A program made the position numbers and the translations under genes. The notes under the pieces are model-generated. The model was not told the origin of the DNA. It did not search any database and saw only the letters and a list, made by a program, of their open reading frames with translations. From assembly GCA_020540725.1 (NCBI GenBank), contig JAJBSL010000012.1, positions 1 through 64,000 on the forward strand: a stretch of DNA of 64,000 nt, given 5' to 3'. Of the stretch, positions 17,195-30,236 are shown in pieces. Position 1 is the stretch's first letter. Every line of letters starts with the position of its first letter. This DNA is from Lachnospiraceae bacterium EP-SM-12S-S03 (GTDB lineage Bacteria; Bacillota; Clostridia; Lachnospirales; Lachnospiraceae).

Positions 17195-18088
17195 TTAACC
17201 TTTCAATCCGCCGACAGTCATTCCCTGTGTCAGTTTCTTCTGTACACACATATAGAGGATCAATGTCGGAAGCATTACGATTACAAGTCCCGCATACATT
17301 TTACCATACTGTACTGCAGATCTCTGTGCTGCCATTAAGTTCATTAGACCTACCGGCAATGTCTTAAGCTTTGGATCTGTCAGTAATGTCATGGAAATGA
17401 TGTATTCATTCCAGAAAGCAAGGAAGTTAAACAAAATAATCGTAATGATACTTGGTTTTGCCATCGGGATGATGATCTGAACCATTGTTCTAAAATATCC
17501 TGCACCGTCTACATATGCCGCTTCTTCATAATCTTTTGCCAAAGATTTGAAGTAACCGGACAACAGATAAATGGTAAACGGCAGCGCTGTCGCCGCATAT
17601 ACAACCGCAAGCACAAATAAGTTATTCATCAAAAATGTATCGCCAAATGTTTTATATAAGAATGTATCTCCTTTATTCAGCATAAGGAAAATCGGAACAA
17701 CAATATAGTTTACATTGATGAACAATCCCGCCATGAATAATATATTCCAAAACTTGCTTGTCTTGAATTTAAATCTTGCCAGAACATAAGCTGCCGGTAA
17801 AGCAACAATGATAAGTATCAAAAGTGCAATGGCTGTTACAATAACTGAATTCAGCATGTAGGATCCCATATTTGCACTTTGCCATGCGTCTACGAAGTTC
17901 TGGAAATGTATTCCTTTCGGAAGTGCCCACGGACTTCTATAGAATTCCGAATTTTCTTTAATCGATGCCATGAATACCCAAAATACCGGTACAACAATCA
18001 TGATTGTAAGAAGAACCAATGGGATGTAAATTAAAAACTTTGCAAATTTTGATGTCTCATTAATATTTCCTTTGTATTTTCTGTGCAT
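17195..18088 (-). CDS. carbohydrate ABC transporter permease (MsmG/LacG type)
   Basis: A 297-residue inner-membrane permease with six predicted spans. The ATPase-docking EAA loop is EEAAYVDGAGYFRTMVQIIIP, and the C-terminus ends in the family-typical KKLTQGMTVGGLKG. It pairs with the MsmF-type permease directly upstream (13-bp gap). No dedicated ATPase is encoded in this operon, so a shared MsmK/MsmX-type ATPase elsewhere is likely. AGGGAGG precedes the ATG. Confidence 0.9.
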   Translation of the reverse strand: MHRKYKGNINETSKFAKFLIYIPLVLLTIMIVVPVFWVFMASIKENSEFYRSPWALPKGIHFQNFVDAWQSANMGSYMLNSVIVTAIALLILIIVALPAAYVLARFKFKTSKFWNILFMAGLFINVNYIVVPIFLMLNKGDTFLYKTFGDTFLMNNLFVLAVVYAATALPFTIYLLSGYFKSLAKDYEEAAYVDGAGYFRTMVQIIIPMAKPSIITIILFNFLAFWNEYIISMTLLTDPKLKTLPVGLMNLMAAQRSAVQYGKMYAGLVIVMLPTLILYMCVQKKLTQGMTVGGLKG

Positions 18089-18101
18089 ATCTCTACCTCC
18101 C

Positions 18102-19001
18102 TTAAAATTCTACTTCTTCACGTTTTGTAACTAAGTTCAGGATACCTGCAAGCGCGAATGAGAAGATAAATACAACAGAACCAATTGCCATACCATAACC
18201 GTATGAAGAGTTTGTATATGCTTCCTGATACATATAGCTCAAGAATACGTTAGATGCTCCGTCCGGTCCACCGTTTGTCATGGCTTTTACAAACAGGAAG
18301 CTCATGTTGATCGTACTGATGATAAAGAACGTCAATGTTGTTCTGATATTTGTCCATACAAGCGGTAATGTGATTGAGAAGAACTGTTTGATCTTACCTG
18401 CGCCTTCCAGTGCTGCAGATTCATACAGACTCTCTGATACGTTCGCCATACTTGCCATATACATTACCATATAATATCCGATTGCCTGCCAGATCATAGC
18501 AATAACAATACTATAGATAACCAGTTTCTGATCTCCAAGCCAAAGAATCGGATCTTCCGCACCCTTCGCTCCGCGGAACAGATTCAAAAAGGAATTCAAT
18601 AACCCCTGGTTTGGATCATAAATTGCCGAGAAGATTGCACTGATTACTACAACTGACAAAATATTTGGAATATAGAAAATTATACGGAAGAAATTCTGTC
18701 CCTTAATTTTCTCTCTTGTCAAAATTGCTGCAAATACAAGTGCAAATGTAAATGTAAACAATGTTACCACTACAATCAATAATATTGTATTTTGGAATGC
18801 CTGGTAGAATTTATCACTCTGGAACAATGTTTTGAAGTTCTGTAATCCTACAAATGTCTTGTCTGCAGTATATCCACCCCATTTGTACATGGACATACGG
18901 AAAACATCGATTGTAGGAATGATCATAAATACTACGAATAAAATAACAGCCGGAGCTACACAAAAGAATATAAATTGGCCTCTACCCTTTTCTCTTTTCA
19001 T
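18102..19001 (-). CDS. carbohydrate ABC transporter permease (MsmF type)
   Basis: A 299-residue permease with six spans. The EAA loop is YESAALEGAGKIKQFFSITLP, and the family stretch TNGGPDGASNVFLSYMYQEAY precedes the last spans. It forms the heterodimeric channel with the MsmG-type protein. AGGAG lies before the ATG. A 125-bp gap containing a strong hairpin (19053-19088) separates it from the binding-protein gene. Confidence 0.9.
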   Translation of the reverse strand: MKREKGRGQFIFFCVAPAVILFVVFMIIPTIDVFRMSMYKWGGYTADKTFVGLQNFKTLFQSDKFYQAFQNTILLIVVVTLFTFTFALVFAAILTREKIKGQNFFRIIFYIPNILSVVVISAIFSAIYDPNQGLLNSFLNLFRGAKGAEDPILWLGDQKLVIYSIVIAMIWQAIGYYMVMYMASMANVSESLYESAALEGAGKIKQFFSITLPLVWTNIRTTLTFFIISTINMSFLFVKAMTNGGPDGASNVFLSYMYQEAYTNSSYGYGMAIGSVVFIFSFALAGILNLVTKREEVEF

Positions 19002-19052
19002 TTATTCATCTCCTATCTCAATCACAAATCATGTATCGTTTGTATCAATGAA

Positions 19053-19088
19053 AACAGCCGGCTCATTAAAAAGTCATCGCCGGCTGTT
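19053..19088 (-). terminator. hairpin after the sugar-binding protein gene (attenuating stem)
   Basis: Arms AACAGCCGGC (19053-19062) and GCCGGCTGTT (19079-19088) form a perfect 10-bp stem followed on the transcribed strand by TTTTCATTG. It mirrors the hairpin after mglB at 8538-8576. Confidence 0.7.
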
Positions 19089-19126
19089 ATTCCCTTCGCT
19101 ATTTTCTCATAACGAATCTGTTATGC

Positions 19127-20467
19127 TTATTTTTTTAATGCTCCTCTGAAAGCATCGCTTGCTGCTTTAAATTCTTTTACATACTGATCCTCAGTCTTGT
19201 CACCGGATACTAAAGAGTTAATCGGATCGAAGAATGCTCCTCTTGTTGTAAGACCTTCTACTGGATCTGTTGTTGCAAATGCATCTAATACTGCAACTGC
19301 ACCTGTATCGTAGATGCTGTAGTATGTTTTTGCATTTCCTTCTAACTTGTCTGACATTCCAACGATCGGCTGAACTGCTCCACCTTCATTTGCGAAGATT
19401 TCTGCTGCTTTGTCAGAGTATAAGAATGCGATAAATTCTTTTCCGAGATCCTGGTTCTTAGCTTCTTTCGGCATCCATACCTGCTCGAAGAATGAGTAAG
19501 AAGCTCTCTCTCCACCTTCTTTTACTGCTGGAAGAGCTGTGAATCCCCAATCAAATCCTTCTGCACGTGGAGCCTCTTTCATTTCCTCAATTACCCAGTT
19601 ACCATTTGGCATAAAGAGTGCTTTATTATCCAAAATTAACTGCTGGTTTTTCTGGAAGTCATTGTCATTTGCATTAGCCGGTGTTGTTTTTTCTGTGTAA
19701 GAAGCTAATTTTGCAATGATATCAAATACCTGCTGTGCTTCCGGTGTATCCCAGATTCCTTCTTCATACTGAAGTGCTTTAGAGAAATTCTCTTCTCCAA
19801 TTGCTTCGTGAAGTAATGCATAGAAGAATGCGTCAAAGTATCCTGTTGTAGGGTATGTAAATAAAGCAATTCCTTCTGCTTTTGCTTTATCTCCTAATTC
19901 CCACATCTCGTCCCATGTTGTTGGAACTGTCCAGCCTTTTTCTTCAAATAATCCTTTATTGTAGAATAATCCACATGGACCATAGAACATTGGCATTAAG
20001 TATGTTTTTCCATCCCCGTAAGGATTTGTAATTGTGTTCTCTGTGAATCCAGGAAGAATCTTGTCTCCTACTGTTGTTTCTTCACCTGGAACTGTCATGC
20101 TTAATACATCTGTCAAATCTACTAAGTTGTTGTCTCTGATAAATGTCTCTGTCATACCAGATTCTGCACCAACTGCACGCATAATTACATCTGGGTAGTT
20201 ACCTGCTTTCATGTCCGGTGTAATGACATCTTCCAATTTTTTATCAATTGTAAGTTCTACTGTTACACCTTCATTTTCAGCTTCGAATGCTTCGACAACT
20301 TTCTCCCACATAGCTTTTCCGTATGCTGTTTCAACTGCCGCAACTTTCAATGTTTTACCGTCTTCTTTTTTGTCGCTTCCGCCGTCGCTGCCTTTAGAAC
20401 CACAAGCTGCAAGACTTAATGTCATGACGCCTGCGAGTGCAAGACACACTAACTTTTTCATTTTCAT
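19127..20467 (-). CDS. extracellular solute-binding protein, family 1
   Basis: A 446-residue sugar-binding lipoprotein: signal MKMKKLVCLALAGVMTLSLA, lipobox cysteine in LAACGSKG, then the SBP_bac_1 fold (TLKVAAVETAYGKAMWEKVV, YLMPMFYGPCGLFYNKGLF, ALFMPNGNWVIEEM). It delivers an oligosaccharide to the MsmF/MsmG-type permeases. I chose the ATG at 20467, 7 nt after GGAGG. The upstream region carries a promoter (20519-20548). The ligand is not evident; the GH95-like enzyme suggests a fucosylated or galactosylated glycan. Confidence 0.9.
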   Translation of the reverse strand: MKMKKLVCLALAGVMTLSLAACGSKGSDGGSDKKEDGKTLKVAAVETAYGKAMWEKVVEAFEAENEGVTVELTIDKKLEDVITPDMKAGNYPDVIMRAVGAESGMTETFIRDNNLVDLTDVLSMTVPGEETTVGDKILPGFTENTITNPYGDGKTYLMPMFYGPCGLFYNKGLFEEKGWTVPTTWDEMWELGDKAKAEGIALFTYPTTGYFDAFFYALLHEAIGEENFSKALQYEEGIWDTPEAQQVFDIIAKLASYTEKTTPANANDNDFQKNQQLILDNKALFMPNGNWVIEEMKEAPRAEGFDWGFTALPAVKEGGERASYSFFEQVWMPKEAKNQDLGKEFIAFLYSDKAAEIFANEGGAVQPIVGMSDKLEGNAKTYYSIYDTGAVAVLDAFATTDPVEGLTTRGAFFDPINSLVSGDKTEDQYVKEFKAASDAFRGALKK

Positions 20468-20518
20468 TTTTCTTCCTCCTCTTATTCTCGAACGGACCAT
20501 TCCGTCACAATATATATA

Positions 20519-20548
20519 AGCATACTCCAATAGACTTCCTCTTTTCAA
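20519..20548 (-). promoter_or_regulatory. promoter of the GH95/ABC sugar operon
   Basis: Minus strand TTGAAA (20548-20543), 18-bp spacer, TATGCT (20524-20519), about 50 bp upstream of the binding-protein ATG. The remaining 200 bp up to the gyrA stop are very AT-rich with no other feature I can name. Confidence 0.5.
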
Positions 20549-20748
20549 TCGTTATTTTGCTTACTTTTTTATAGATATTGCGCACGATTTATTTTTTTAG
20601 GAAAGTTTTTTTATTTGTTTTCATATATTTTATACAGTTTTTTTGTATAAATATTTTTCACTTTATGAAAATTATCCTATCATTTTTTTACTCTCACTAA
20701 AATTTTCTTCGTCTATTGTTTTTATACGCAACAATATTACTAACAAAC

Positions 20749-23217
20749 TTACTCTTTAATTTCCTCTTCTTCCTCTTCGGCCTGCCTTACCTTCGCGATG
20801 CTTGCCACTTTTTCATCAGAATGTAAATTAATCAGTTTCACACCTGAAGTAATCCTTCCTAACTTGGAAATGCCAGCACATTCCATACGGATGATAATCC
20901 CTTCCGTGTTGATCATCATGATCTCATCTGTATCATTTACAGCTTTCATTCCTACTACATTTCCTGTCTTTTCCGTGATTTTGTAGCATTTTACACCTTT
21001 TCCTCCGCGGTTCTGTGGCGTAAATTCACTCATATCCGTCAATTTACCCATGCCTTTTTCAGAAGCAATCAGAAGATATTCTCCCTGGCAGCTTAACTGC
21101 ATACCAATCACCTCATCACTGTCTCCTAAGTTCATTCCACGTACTCCCATGGAAGTTCTTCCTGTAGAACGTACATCGGATTCTTTAAACCGGATACACT
21201 GTCCGTATTTTGTAACAAGCAGAATGTCTTTTGAGTTATCTGTTGTTTTTACTTCAATGAGTTCATCATCTTCGCGAAGTGTGATCGCTGCAAGACCTGT
21301 CTTTCTGACGTTTGCATAATCCGTGATTGGTGTTTTCTTTACCAAACCTTTCTTTGTGGCCATAAAGAGATATTCCCCTTCCACATATTCTTCCAGTGGA
21401 ATGACTGCTGTAATCTTCTCGTCCGGCATAAGCTGCAAGAGATTGATAATGGCAGTTCCCCTTGCTGTTCTTGAAGCTTCCGGAATCTCATATGCCTTCA
21501 TACGGTAAACCCTTCCGGTATTCGTAAAGAACATGACATAATGATGGGTATTGGTCATAAACAACTCTTCGATATAGTCATCTTCCAGTGTCTGCATTCC
21601 TTTGATTCCTTTGCCTCCGCGGTTCTGACTTTTAAATGTATCTACAGACATGCGCTTAATATATCCAAGTTTTGTCATCGTAATCACTACTTCTTCTTGT
21701 GGAATCAAATCTTCCATGGAAATATCAAATTCATCAAATCCGATGGAAGTTCTTCTTTCATCTCCGTACTTGTCGCGGATGATAATGATTTCTTCTTTGA
21801 TCACACCGAGCAATAGCTTACGATCTGCAAGAATCGCTTTCAATTCACCGATTCTTTTCATAAGTTCGGCATATTCATTTTCCAGTTTCTCCCGCTCCAA
21901 ACCGGTCAGTGCACGAAGTCTCATGTCCACAATAGCCTGTGCCTGTACTTCGGAAAGACCGAAACGTTCCATCAATTCCGCTTTCGCAATCTGTACATTT
22001 TCGGAACCACGGATGATCTTGATGACTTCGTCAATATTGTCAAGCGCAATCAGTAAGCCCTGTAAAATGTGAGCTCTTTCTTCCGCCTTATTTAATTCAT
22101 ATTTTGTTCTTCTTGTGACAACCTCTTCCTGATGAAGCAGATAATACTTCAGCATATCCAAAAGATTCATAACTCTTGGTTCATTGTTCACGAGCGCAAG
22201 CATGATCACACCAAATGTATCCTGCATCTGTGTATGTTTATACAATTGATTTAATATAACATTTGCATTTACATCCCGGCGTAATTCAATACAGATTCTC
22301 ATACCTTCACGGTTAGACTGATCACTTAATTCTGTAATACCGTCGATTTTTTTATCACGCACCAGTTCTGCAATTTTTTCGATCAATCTTGCTTTATTTA
22401 CCATGTACGGAAGTTCCGTTACAACAATCCGGCTTTTTCCATTGGCCATAGGTTCAATATCTGTCACCGCACGTACACGGATTTTACCACGTCCTGTCCG
22501 ATATGCTTCCTCAATTCCTCTTGTTCCAAGAATCATAGCTCCTGTCGGAAAATCAGGCCCTTTGATGATCTGCAGAATCTCTTCGATCGTTGTCTCTCCG
22601 GTTTCTTCAATCTGATCATCAATGATTTTTACAACCGCATTGATGACTTCTCTTAAGTTATGCGGCGGAATATTTGTTGCCATCCCAACTGCAATTCCGG
22701 ATGTACCATTTACGAGAAGATTTGGAAATCTTGCCGGAAGTACTGCCGGTTCTTTTTCTGTCTCATCAAAGTTCGGTGTAAAGTCTACCGTGTCTTTATT
22801 GATATCCGCTGTTAATTCCATGGAAATTTTACTAAGTCTTGCCTCTGTATAACGCATGGCGGCTGCGCCGTCACCGTCCACGGAACCAAAGTTTCCGTGA
22901 CCGTCAACAAGCGGATATCTTGTAGACCACTCCTGTGCCATATTTACGAGCGCGCCGTAAATAGAGCTATCTCCATGTGGGTGATATTTACCCATGGTAT
23001 CACCGACAATACGTGCACATTTACGGTGCGGTTTGTCAGGACCGTTATTCAACTCGATCATAGAGTATAAGATTCTTCTCTGTACCGGCTTTAAGCCATC
23101 CCTTACATCCGGCAGGGCACGGGAAGCAATAACACTCATCGCGTAGTCTATATACGATTTTTCCATCGTTTTCTTTAAGTCCACTTCATGGACTTTGTCA
23201 AAAATATTATCTTCCAT
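20749..23217 (-). CDS. gyrA: DNA gyrase subunit A
   Basis: An 822-residue GyrA, full length. The catalytic tyrosine is in [13 protein letters not shown]; the quinolone-resistance region reads [14 protein letters not shown], with Ser at the position of E. coli Ser83 and Gly at that of Asp87. The C-terminal DNA-wrapping domain carries GyrA-box sequences QNRGGKG (twice). It ends in an acidic tail (EEEEEEIKE). It introduces negative supercoils with GyrB and lies 13 bp after gyrB in one operon. Confidence 0.97.
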   Translation of the reverse strand: MEDNIFDKVHEVDLKKTMEKSYIDYAMSVIASRALPDVRDGLKPVQRRILYSMIELNNGPDKPHRKCARIVGDTMGKYHPHGDSSIYGALVNMAQEWSTRYPLVDGHGNFGSVDGDGAAAMRYTEARLSKISMELTADINKDTVDFTPNFDETEKEPAVLPARFPNLLVNGTSGIAVGMATNIPPHNLREVINAVVKIIDDQIEETGETTIEEILQIIKGPDFPTGAMILGTRGIEEAYRTGRGKIRVRAVTDIEPMANGKSRIVVTELPYMVNKARLIEKIAELVRDKKIDGITELSDQSNREGMRICIELRRDVNANVILNQLYKHTQMQDTFGVIMLALVNNEPRVMNLLDMLKYYLLHQEEVVTRRTKYELNKAEERAHILQGLLIALDNIDEVIKIIRGSENVQIAKAELMERFGLSEVQAQAIVDMRLRALTGLEREKLENEYAELMKRIGELKAILADRKLLLGVIKEEIIIIRDKYGDERRTSIGFDEFDISMEDLIPQEEVVITMTKLGYIKRMSVDTFKSQNRGGKGIKGMQTLEDDYIEELFMTNTHHYVMFFTNTGRVYRMKAYEIPEASRTARGTAIINLLQLMPDEKITAVIPLEEYVEGEYLFMATKKGLVKKTPITDYANVRKTGLAAITLREDDELIEVKTTDNSKDILLVTKYGQCIRFKESDVRSTGRTSMGVRGMNLGDSDEVIGMQLSCQGEYLLIASEKGMGKLTDMSEFTPQNRGGKGVKCYKITEKTGNVVGMKAVNDTDEIMMINTEGIIIRMECAGISKLGRITSGVKLINLHSDEKVASIAKVRQAEEEEEEIKE

Positions 23218-23230
23218 TTTCTACTCCCTC

Positions 23231-26267
<3,037 letters not shown>

Positions 26268-26278
26268 ACATGCACCAA

Positions 26279-26488
26279 CTATTCTTCGATTCTAATTTCT
26301 TCTCCATCAAATACCACAACGTCTCCGCTGTATAGTTTTCTTCCTCGTCTTGTATCCACTTCCCCATTTACTTTTACAAGACCGTCCTGAATCACTTCTT
26401 TTGCTTCTACACCGGATTCTACCAATCCGGCTGCTTTTAAGGCCTGCCCTAATTTTATAAATTCTTCTCTTAATTTGATTTTTTCCAT
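26279..26488 (-). CDS. yaaA: S4-domain RNA-binding protein YaaA (RlbA)
   Basis: A 69-residue protein consisting of one S4 domain: IKLGQALKAAGLVESGVEAKEVI then GLVKVNGEVDTRRGRKLYSGD. It is the conserved small gene between dnaN and recF in Firmicutes. Gaps to both neighbours are very short (2 and 11 bp). Function is not well established; RNA binding or ribosome assembly is likely from the fold. Confidence 0.93.
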   Translation of the reverse strand: MEKIKLREEFIKLGQALKAAGLVESGVEAKEVIQDGLVKVNGEVDTRRGRKLYSGDVVVFDGEEIRIEE

Positions 26489-26490
26489 GT

Positions 26491-27600
26491 CTACACCACC
26501 GCGTTAAAATTTACCGGTAAAATCAGGTAAATATAACTTTCCTTTTCGTCTCTGATAAAGCACGGAGCCTTCGCATTTGTTAAATAAATATCAACTTCTT
26601 CATCGTCAATTACACGAAGAGCGTCCATTAAAAATTTCGGATTGAATCCAATGAGAAGGTCTTTCCCTTCTTTCGTGATAAAAATTTCTTCGTTCATGGA
26701 TCCAAGTTGCGATTGAATCTTAAGTTCCATGGAACCGTCTCCGATATTGATGATAATCGGCTTCTTATCGCCTTCTTTCACAAGAAGCGTGGCCCTGTCA
26801 ATACAACTTAACATTTCCCGTTTGTTAATAGTTACCTTCGTCTCATAGTCGCTGGACAACATCTGCTCAATTCTGAAATATTCTCCTTCAATCAGTCTTG
26901 ATACTACAACGGTCTGATCAAATTCAAAAACAATATGATTGCTTGTAAAGTAAATATCTACTTTGCTTTCTACTTCGCCGGATAAGATTTTGCTCACTTC
27001 AATGAGAGTCTTACCTGGAACGATTACTTTTGTATTGTCGTAAGAAGAAGACAGCTCCACCTTACGGATGGAAATCCGGTGTCCGTCCAGGGCGATCAAT
27101 TTCAGAATATTATCACTAATTTCAAACAATTCACCGGTCATAAGCTTATTGCTGTCATGATCCGATATTGTAAAAATCGTCTGACGAATTATTTCTTTCA
27201 GTGTGAACTGTGAAAGTTCAACCGGATTTTCCTTCTCGATATACGGGAGGTAAGAAAATTCTTCTCCGGATTTGCCTGAAATATTAAATTTAGCTTTTTC
27301 ACACGTAATCAATGTCTGAAGATTTGGCTGTGTTTCAATCACAACTTCATTGTCAGGAAGTTTACGTACAATTTCTGAAAATATTTTGGCGTCAATGGCA
27401 ATCAGCCCTTTTTCTGTTATTTCACCTTCAACAACCGTTTCGATTCCTAGTTCCATATCGTTGGCTGTAAATTTGATAATGTCAGTAGTAGCATCAATCA
27501 AGATACATTCCAGAATAGGCATTGTTGTTTTTGATGGTACTGCTTTTGAGACAATGCTTACCCCTTTTACGAGATCTGATTTTTTGCAAATAATTTTCAT
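26491..27600 (-). CDS. dnaN: DNA polymerase III beta subunit (sliding clamp)
   Basis: A 369-residue clamp of the usual length with three tandem clamp folds. It begins MKIICKKSDLVKGVSIVSKAV and ends YIYLILPVNFNAV, the conserved C-terminus of beta clamps near the partner-binding pocket. It follows dnaA after a 238-bp region carrying DnaA boxes. Confidence 0.96.
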   Translation of the reverse strand: MKIICKKSDLVKGVSIVSKAVPSKTTMPILECILIDATTDIIKFTANDMELGIETVVEGEITEKGLIAIDAKIFSEIVRKLPDNEVVIETQPNLQTLITCEKAKFNISGKSGEEFSYLPYIEKENPVELSQFTLKEIIRQTIFTISDHDSNKLMTGELFEISDNILKLIALDGHRISIRKVELSSSYDNTKVIVPGKTLIEVSKILSGEVESKVDIYFTSNHIVFEFDQTVVVSRLIEGEYFRIEQMLSSDYETKVTINKREMLSCIDRATLLVKEGDKKPIIINIGDGSMELKIQSQLGSMNEEIFITKEGKDLLIGFNPKFLMDALRVIDDEEVDIYLTNAKAPCFIRDEKESYIYLILPVNFNAVV

Positions 27601-27671
27601 GTGGTCTTAACTCCTTTCGAACCAGTTCATAGTGCTAAAGTTTTGCGCGTTTGAGATAAATATTATAAAAG

Positions 27672-27841
27672 TTATCCGCCGTAGTAGCCGTAGGGGCTGT
27701 GGATAAGTGGATAAGTCCAAAAAAGCCCATACTTACAGGCTTTTTGGCTTTGGATAAGTATGTTCATAACTACGTTATAAAGTGGGTAAAATAACCCCCT
27801 TATTAGGGATAACTTTTCGATGATAAAAAAAGTTATCCCTA
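27672..27841. other. oriC: dnaA-dnaN part of oriC: DnaA box cluster
   Basis: DnaA-box matches (TTATCCACA) include a perfect copy on the minus strand at 27698-27706 and near copies at 27672-27680, 27706-27714, 27749-27757, 27804-27812 and 27833-27841. Together with the cluster upstream of dnaA this gives the bipartite origin layout known from Bacillus subtilis. Confidence 0.75.
27717..27747 (-). terminator. terminator after dnaA
   Basis: A hairpin CCAAAAAGCC/GGCTTTTTTGG (arms 27738-27747 and 27717-27727) lies in the dnaA-dnaN gap and is followed by a T-run within the arm on the transcribed strand. It lies among the DnaA boxes. Confidence 0.55.
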
Positions 27842-29209
27842 AATAGGGTTCAATTTCTTCTTAATAATATCTACGGTATTGTTTAATGTATCATTTTCGG
27901 TAAGTTCTTGTCTGATTTTATCTACTCCATGGTTAATGGTAGAGTGATCCCGCCCTCCAAGGATGATTCCGATAGATTTTAAAGGGATATCAATCATTGT
28001 TCGGCAAAGATACATAGCAATCTGCCTTGGAACTGTGATTTCCGAATTACGTTTGCTGCTCTTTAAGTCGGCAACTGTAAGATTAAAATGTTCTGCAACT
28101 ACTTCTATAATGAAATCGGCAGTCAAAGGACGCTGTTCATTCGGAGAGATAATATCCTTTAAAGCTTCCATCGCAAGAGGAATATCAATCGGTTTTGAGG
28201 AATTATAGTTCAACTTATAGAGGGCGATCAATTTGTTCAAAGAGCCCTCTAATTCACGGATATTTGATTTTACTGTAGTCGCAATATAATTGATAACATC
28301 ATTCGGGATATTATATATCTGAAGATTATCAAGTTCGATTTTCTTCTGCAAAATGGCCATTCTTGTCTCATAATCCGGAGCTGTGATGTCTGCAATCAAC
28401 CCCCATTCGAAACGGGTTTTCAGCCTTGCCTCTAATGTTTCAAAGTCTTTCGGCGGCTTATCACTGGAAAGGATAATCTGCTTTCCGGATACATGAAGAT
28501 GGTTAAATGTATGGAAAAATTCCTCCTGTGTACTTTCTTTTCCTATGATAAACTGGACGTCATCGATTAAAAGGACGTCAATATTACGGTATTTGTCACG
28601 GAAAGAAGTAATGGTGGATTCATTACCGCTTCGGCCGCTTTTGATGGCTTCGATCAATTCATTGGTAAATGTTTCACTGGTTACATAGAGAACTTTCTTA
28701 TTCGGATCCTGTTCCAATATAAAATGAGCGATGGAATGCATCAAATGGGTTTTCCCAAGTCCAACACCTCCGTATAAGAACAACGGATTATAAACTTCCC
28801 CCGGAGATTCGGCCACAGCAAGGGAAGCGGCATGGGCAAACTGGTTATTTTTACCTACCACGAATGTATCAAATGTATATTTATGATTTAAATTAGCTTG
28901 TTCAATAATGGTCTTAATTTTGTTGTTTTCTTCTTTTTTCTCTTCACTTATAATATCGTCTTCACAAATGAATTCTATTTCGTACTCTTCATCGGTAACT
29001 TCTGCGATACATACATGCAAAGGAAGAAGATATTTATGTTTAATATGGTCTATACTTGCTTTCAGATCGCATAAAATATAGACAGTATTATTTTTCACTT
29101 CATGTACCTTTAAAGGTTTGATCCATGTATTAAACGATACGTTGGTAAGACCATATTCCACTTTCAGCTTTTCGATAATTTCATTCCACTTTTGTTCAAC
29201 GATATTCAT
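27839..29209 (-). CDS. dnaA: chromosomal replication initiator protein DnaA
   Basis: A 456-residue DnaA with all four domains. Domain I is N-terminal (WNEIIEKLKVEYGLTNVSFNTWIKPL). The AAA+ domain has Walker A GGVGLGKTH, Walker B VLLIDDVQFI and the arginine-finger region LEARLKTRFEWGL. The C-terminal DNA-binding domain has the signature GRDHSTINHGVDKI. It opens oriC and lies between two DnaA-box clusters. Its leader contains a 7-bp stem GCATAGT/ACTATGC (29284-29303). Confidence 0.97.
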   Translation of the reverse strand: MNIVEQKWNEIIEKLKVEYGLTNVSFNTWIKPLKVHEVKNNTVYILCDLKASIDHIKHKYLLPLHVCIAEVTDEEYEIEFICEDDIISEEKKEENNKIKTIIEQANLNHKYTFDTFVVGKNNQFAHAASLAVAESPGEVYNPLFLYGGVGLGKTHLMHSIAHFILEQDPNKKVLYVTSETFTNELIEAIKSGRSGNESTITSFRDKYRNIDVLLIDDVQFIIGKESTQEEFFHTFNHLHVSGKQIILSSDKPPKDFETLEARLKTRFEWGLIADITAPDYETRMAILQKKIELDNLQIYNIPNDVINYIATTVKSNIRELEGSLNKLIALYKLNYNSSKPIDIPLAMEALKDIISPNEQRPLTADFIIEVVAEHFNLTVADLKSSKRNSEITVPRQIAMYLCRTMIDIPLKSIGIILGGRDHSTINHGVDKIRQELTENDTLNNTVDIIKKKLNPI

Positions 29210-29359
29210 GTGATAACTCCTGATTCCTATTCCTGATTCTTATTTTCCTGCACCATTGCATCCTGTTTTAAGCATACTTTTAGGCATAGTTCACCCACTA
29301 TGCACAATTATATACAATATATTCTACATCAGATTTAATATTTAAGCAATGGAAAATAG

Positions 29360-29577
29360 TGTGGATAACTTGTTTAAACACTTAAGAAGCCTTTAAATTA
29401 AGGGTTTAAAGTGGAAAAATAAATCCTATCAACATGAAATTAACATAAAATCCCCGAGTTATCCCCGAAGTTATCCCCCGAATGTGGATAACATGTTTAA
29501 AAATTGGGGATTATTATTTTTGCCAAAAATTATTTATAAAATCGCAGGTTTTGCTTGACGTATGGGCATTTTATCAC
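29360..29577. other. oriC: oriC, rpmH-dnaA side
   Basis: Perfect DnaA boxes on the minus strand at 29360-29368 and 29483-29491, with related TTATCCCCG at 29459-29467 and TTATCCCCC at 29471-29479. An AT-rich stretch follows (about 29500-29550, TTATTATTTTTGCCAAAAATTA-like), a candidate unwinding region. Gene orientation flips here: dnaA points left, rpmH right. Confidence 0.85.
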
Positions 29578-29583
29578 TATAAT
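29555..29583 (+). promoter_or_regulatory. rpmH promoter
   Basis: TTGACG (29555-29560), 17-bp spacer, TATAAT (29578-29583), about 60 bp before the rpmH start. A near-consensus sigma-A promoter at the edge of oriC. Confidence 0.8.
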
Positions 29584-29645
29584 TAAAAGCGATGTCTTTA
29601 AAAGAAACTTGCACATTTTATATAAACTTAAGGAGGTGGATATCA

Positions 29646-29780
29646 ATGAAAATGACATTCCAACCAAAGAAAAGATCTAGAGCGAAAGTTCATGGATTCA
29701 GAGCAAGAATGAGTACTGCTGGTGGAAGAAAAGTTTTAGCAGCCAGAAGAGCAAAAGGAAGAAAAGTATTATCAGCTTAG
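29646..29780 (+). CDS. rpmH: 50S ribosomal protein L34
   Basis: A 44-residue basic protein, [19 protein letters not shown] to [12 protein letters not shown], the canonical L34 sequence. The start at 29646 is preceded by AAGGAGG. The stop codon is part of the following hairpin. Confidence 0.98.
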   Translation: MKMTFQPKKRSRAKVHGFRARMSTAGGRKVLAARRAKGRKVLSA

Positions 29781-29804
29781 GCCGCATGTATGTGGCCTTT
29801 TCTT
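29779..29804 (+). terminator. terminator after rpmH
   Basis: AGGCCGCA (29779-29786) pairs with TGTGGCCT (29791-29798) around TGTA, followed by TTTCTTCT. It is probably partial, since rnpA follows without an obvious strong promoter. Confidence 0.7.
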
Positions 29805-29874
29805 CTATACAAATATGTAAGGATCCATGTGCTCATGGATTAGGATGTTGAGGTCATAACATAGGAGATGAAAC

Positions 29875-30216
29875 ATGAATTTTTCCGAGTCTTTAAAGAA
29901 GAATAAGGATTTCCAGAGAGTATACAGACGTGGAAAATCTTATGCAAACAAATATCTGGTTATGTATATTACGGAGAATAAGGACGATAGAAACCGAGTC
30001 GGGATATCCGTAAGTAAGAAAGTAGGAAATAGTGTAGTACGGCACAGAATCACAAGATTGATAAGAGAAAGCTACAGACTACAAGAAGAGAATTTTAAAA
30101 GTGGATATAATATCGTAATCATTGCAAGGGCAAATTCTAAGGATAAACCTTACAGAGACATTGAGAGTGCCCTGATCCACTTGGGAAAGCTTCATAATAT
30201 ATATGAAACACATTAA
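29875..30216 (+). CDS. rnpA: ribonuclease P protein component
   Basis: A 113-residue basic protein of the RnpA family that assists the RNase P RNA in tRNA 5' maturation. The RNR-like signature is [20 protein letters not shown] followed by [10 protein letters not shown], and [13 protein letters not shown] is the N-terminal conserved stretch. It follows rpmH as in nearly all bacteria; GGAG lies before the ATG. Confidence 0.96.
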   Translation: MNFSESLKKNKDFQRVYRRGKSYANKYLVMYITENKDDRNRVGISVSKKVGNSVVRHRITRLIRESYRLQEENFKSGYNIVIIARANSKDKPYRDIESALIHLGKLHNIYETH

Positions 30217-30236
30217 GGTAAGATGGAGATGGATTG

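Noticed and set aside
21650..22072. Plus-strand open frame antisense to gyrA
   Set aside because: It is rich in Ser and Ile as expected from reverse reading of a GyrA gene, with no start signal.
20749..23217. Quinolone-resistance mutation in gyrA
   Set aside because: Gly at the position equivalent to E. coli Asp87 is visible, but this may be the natural residue in the lineage; resistance cannot be claimed.
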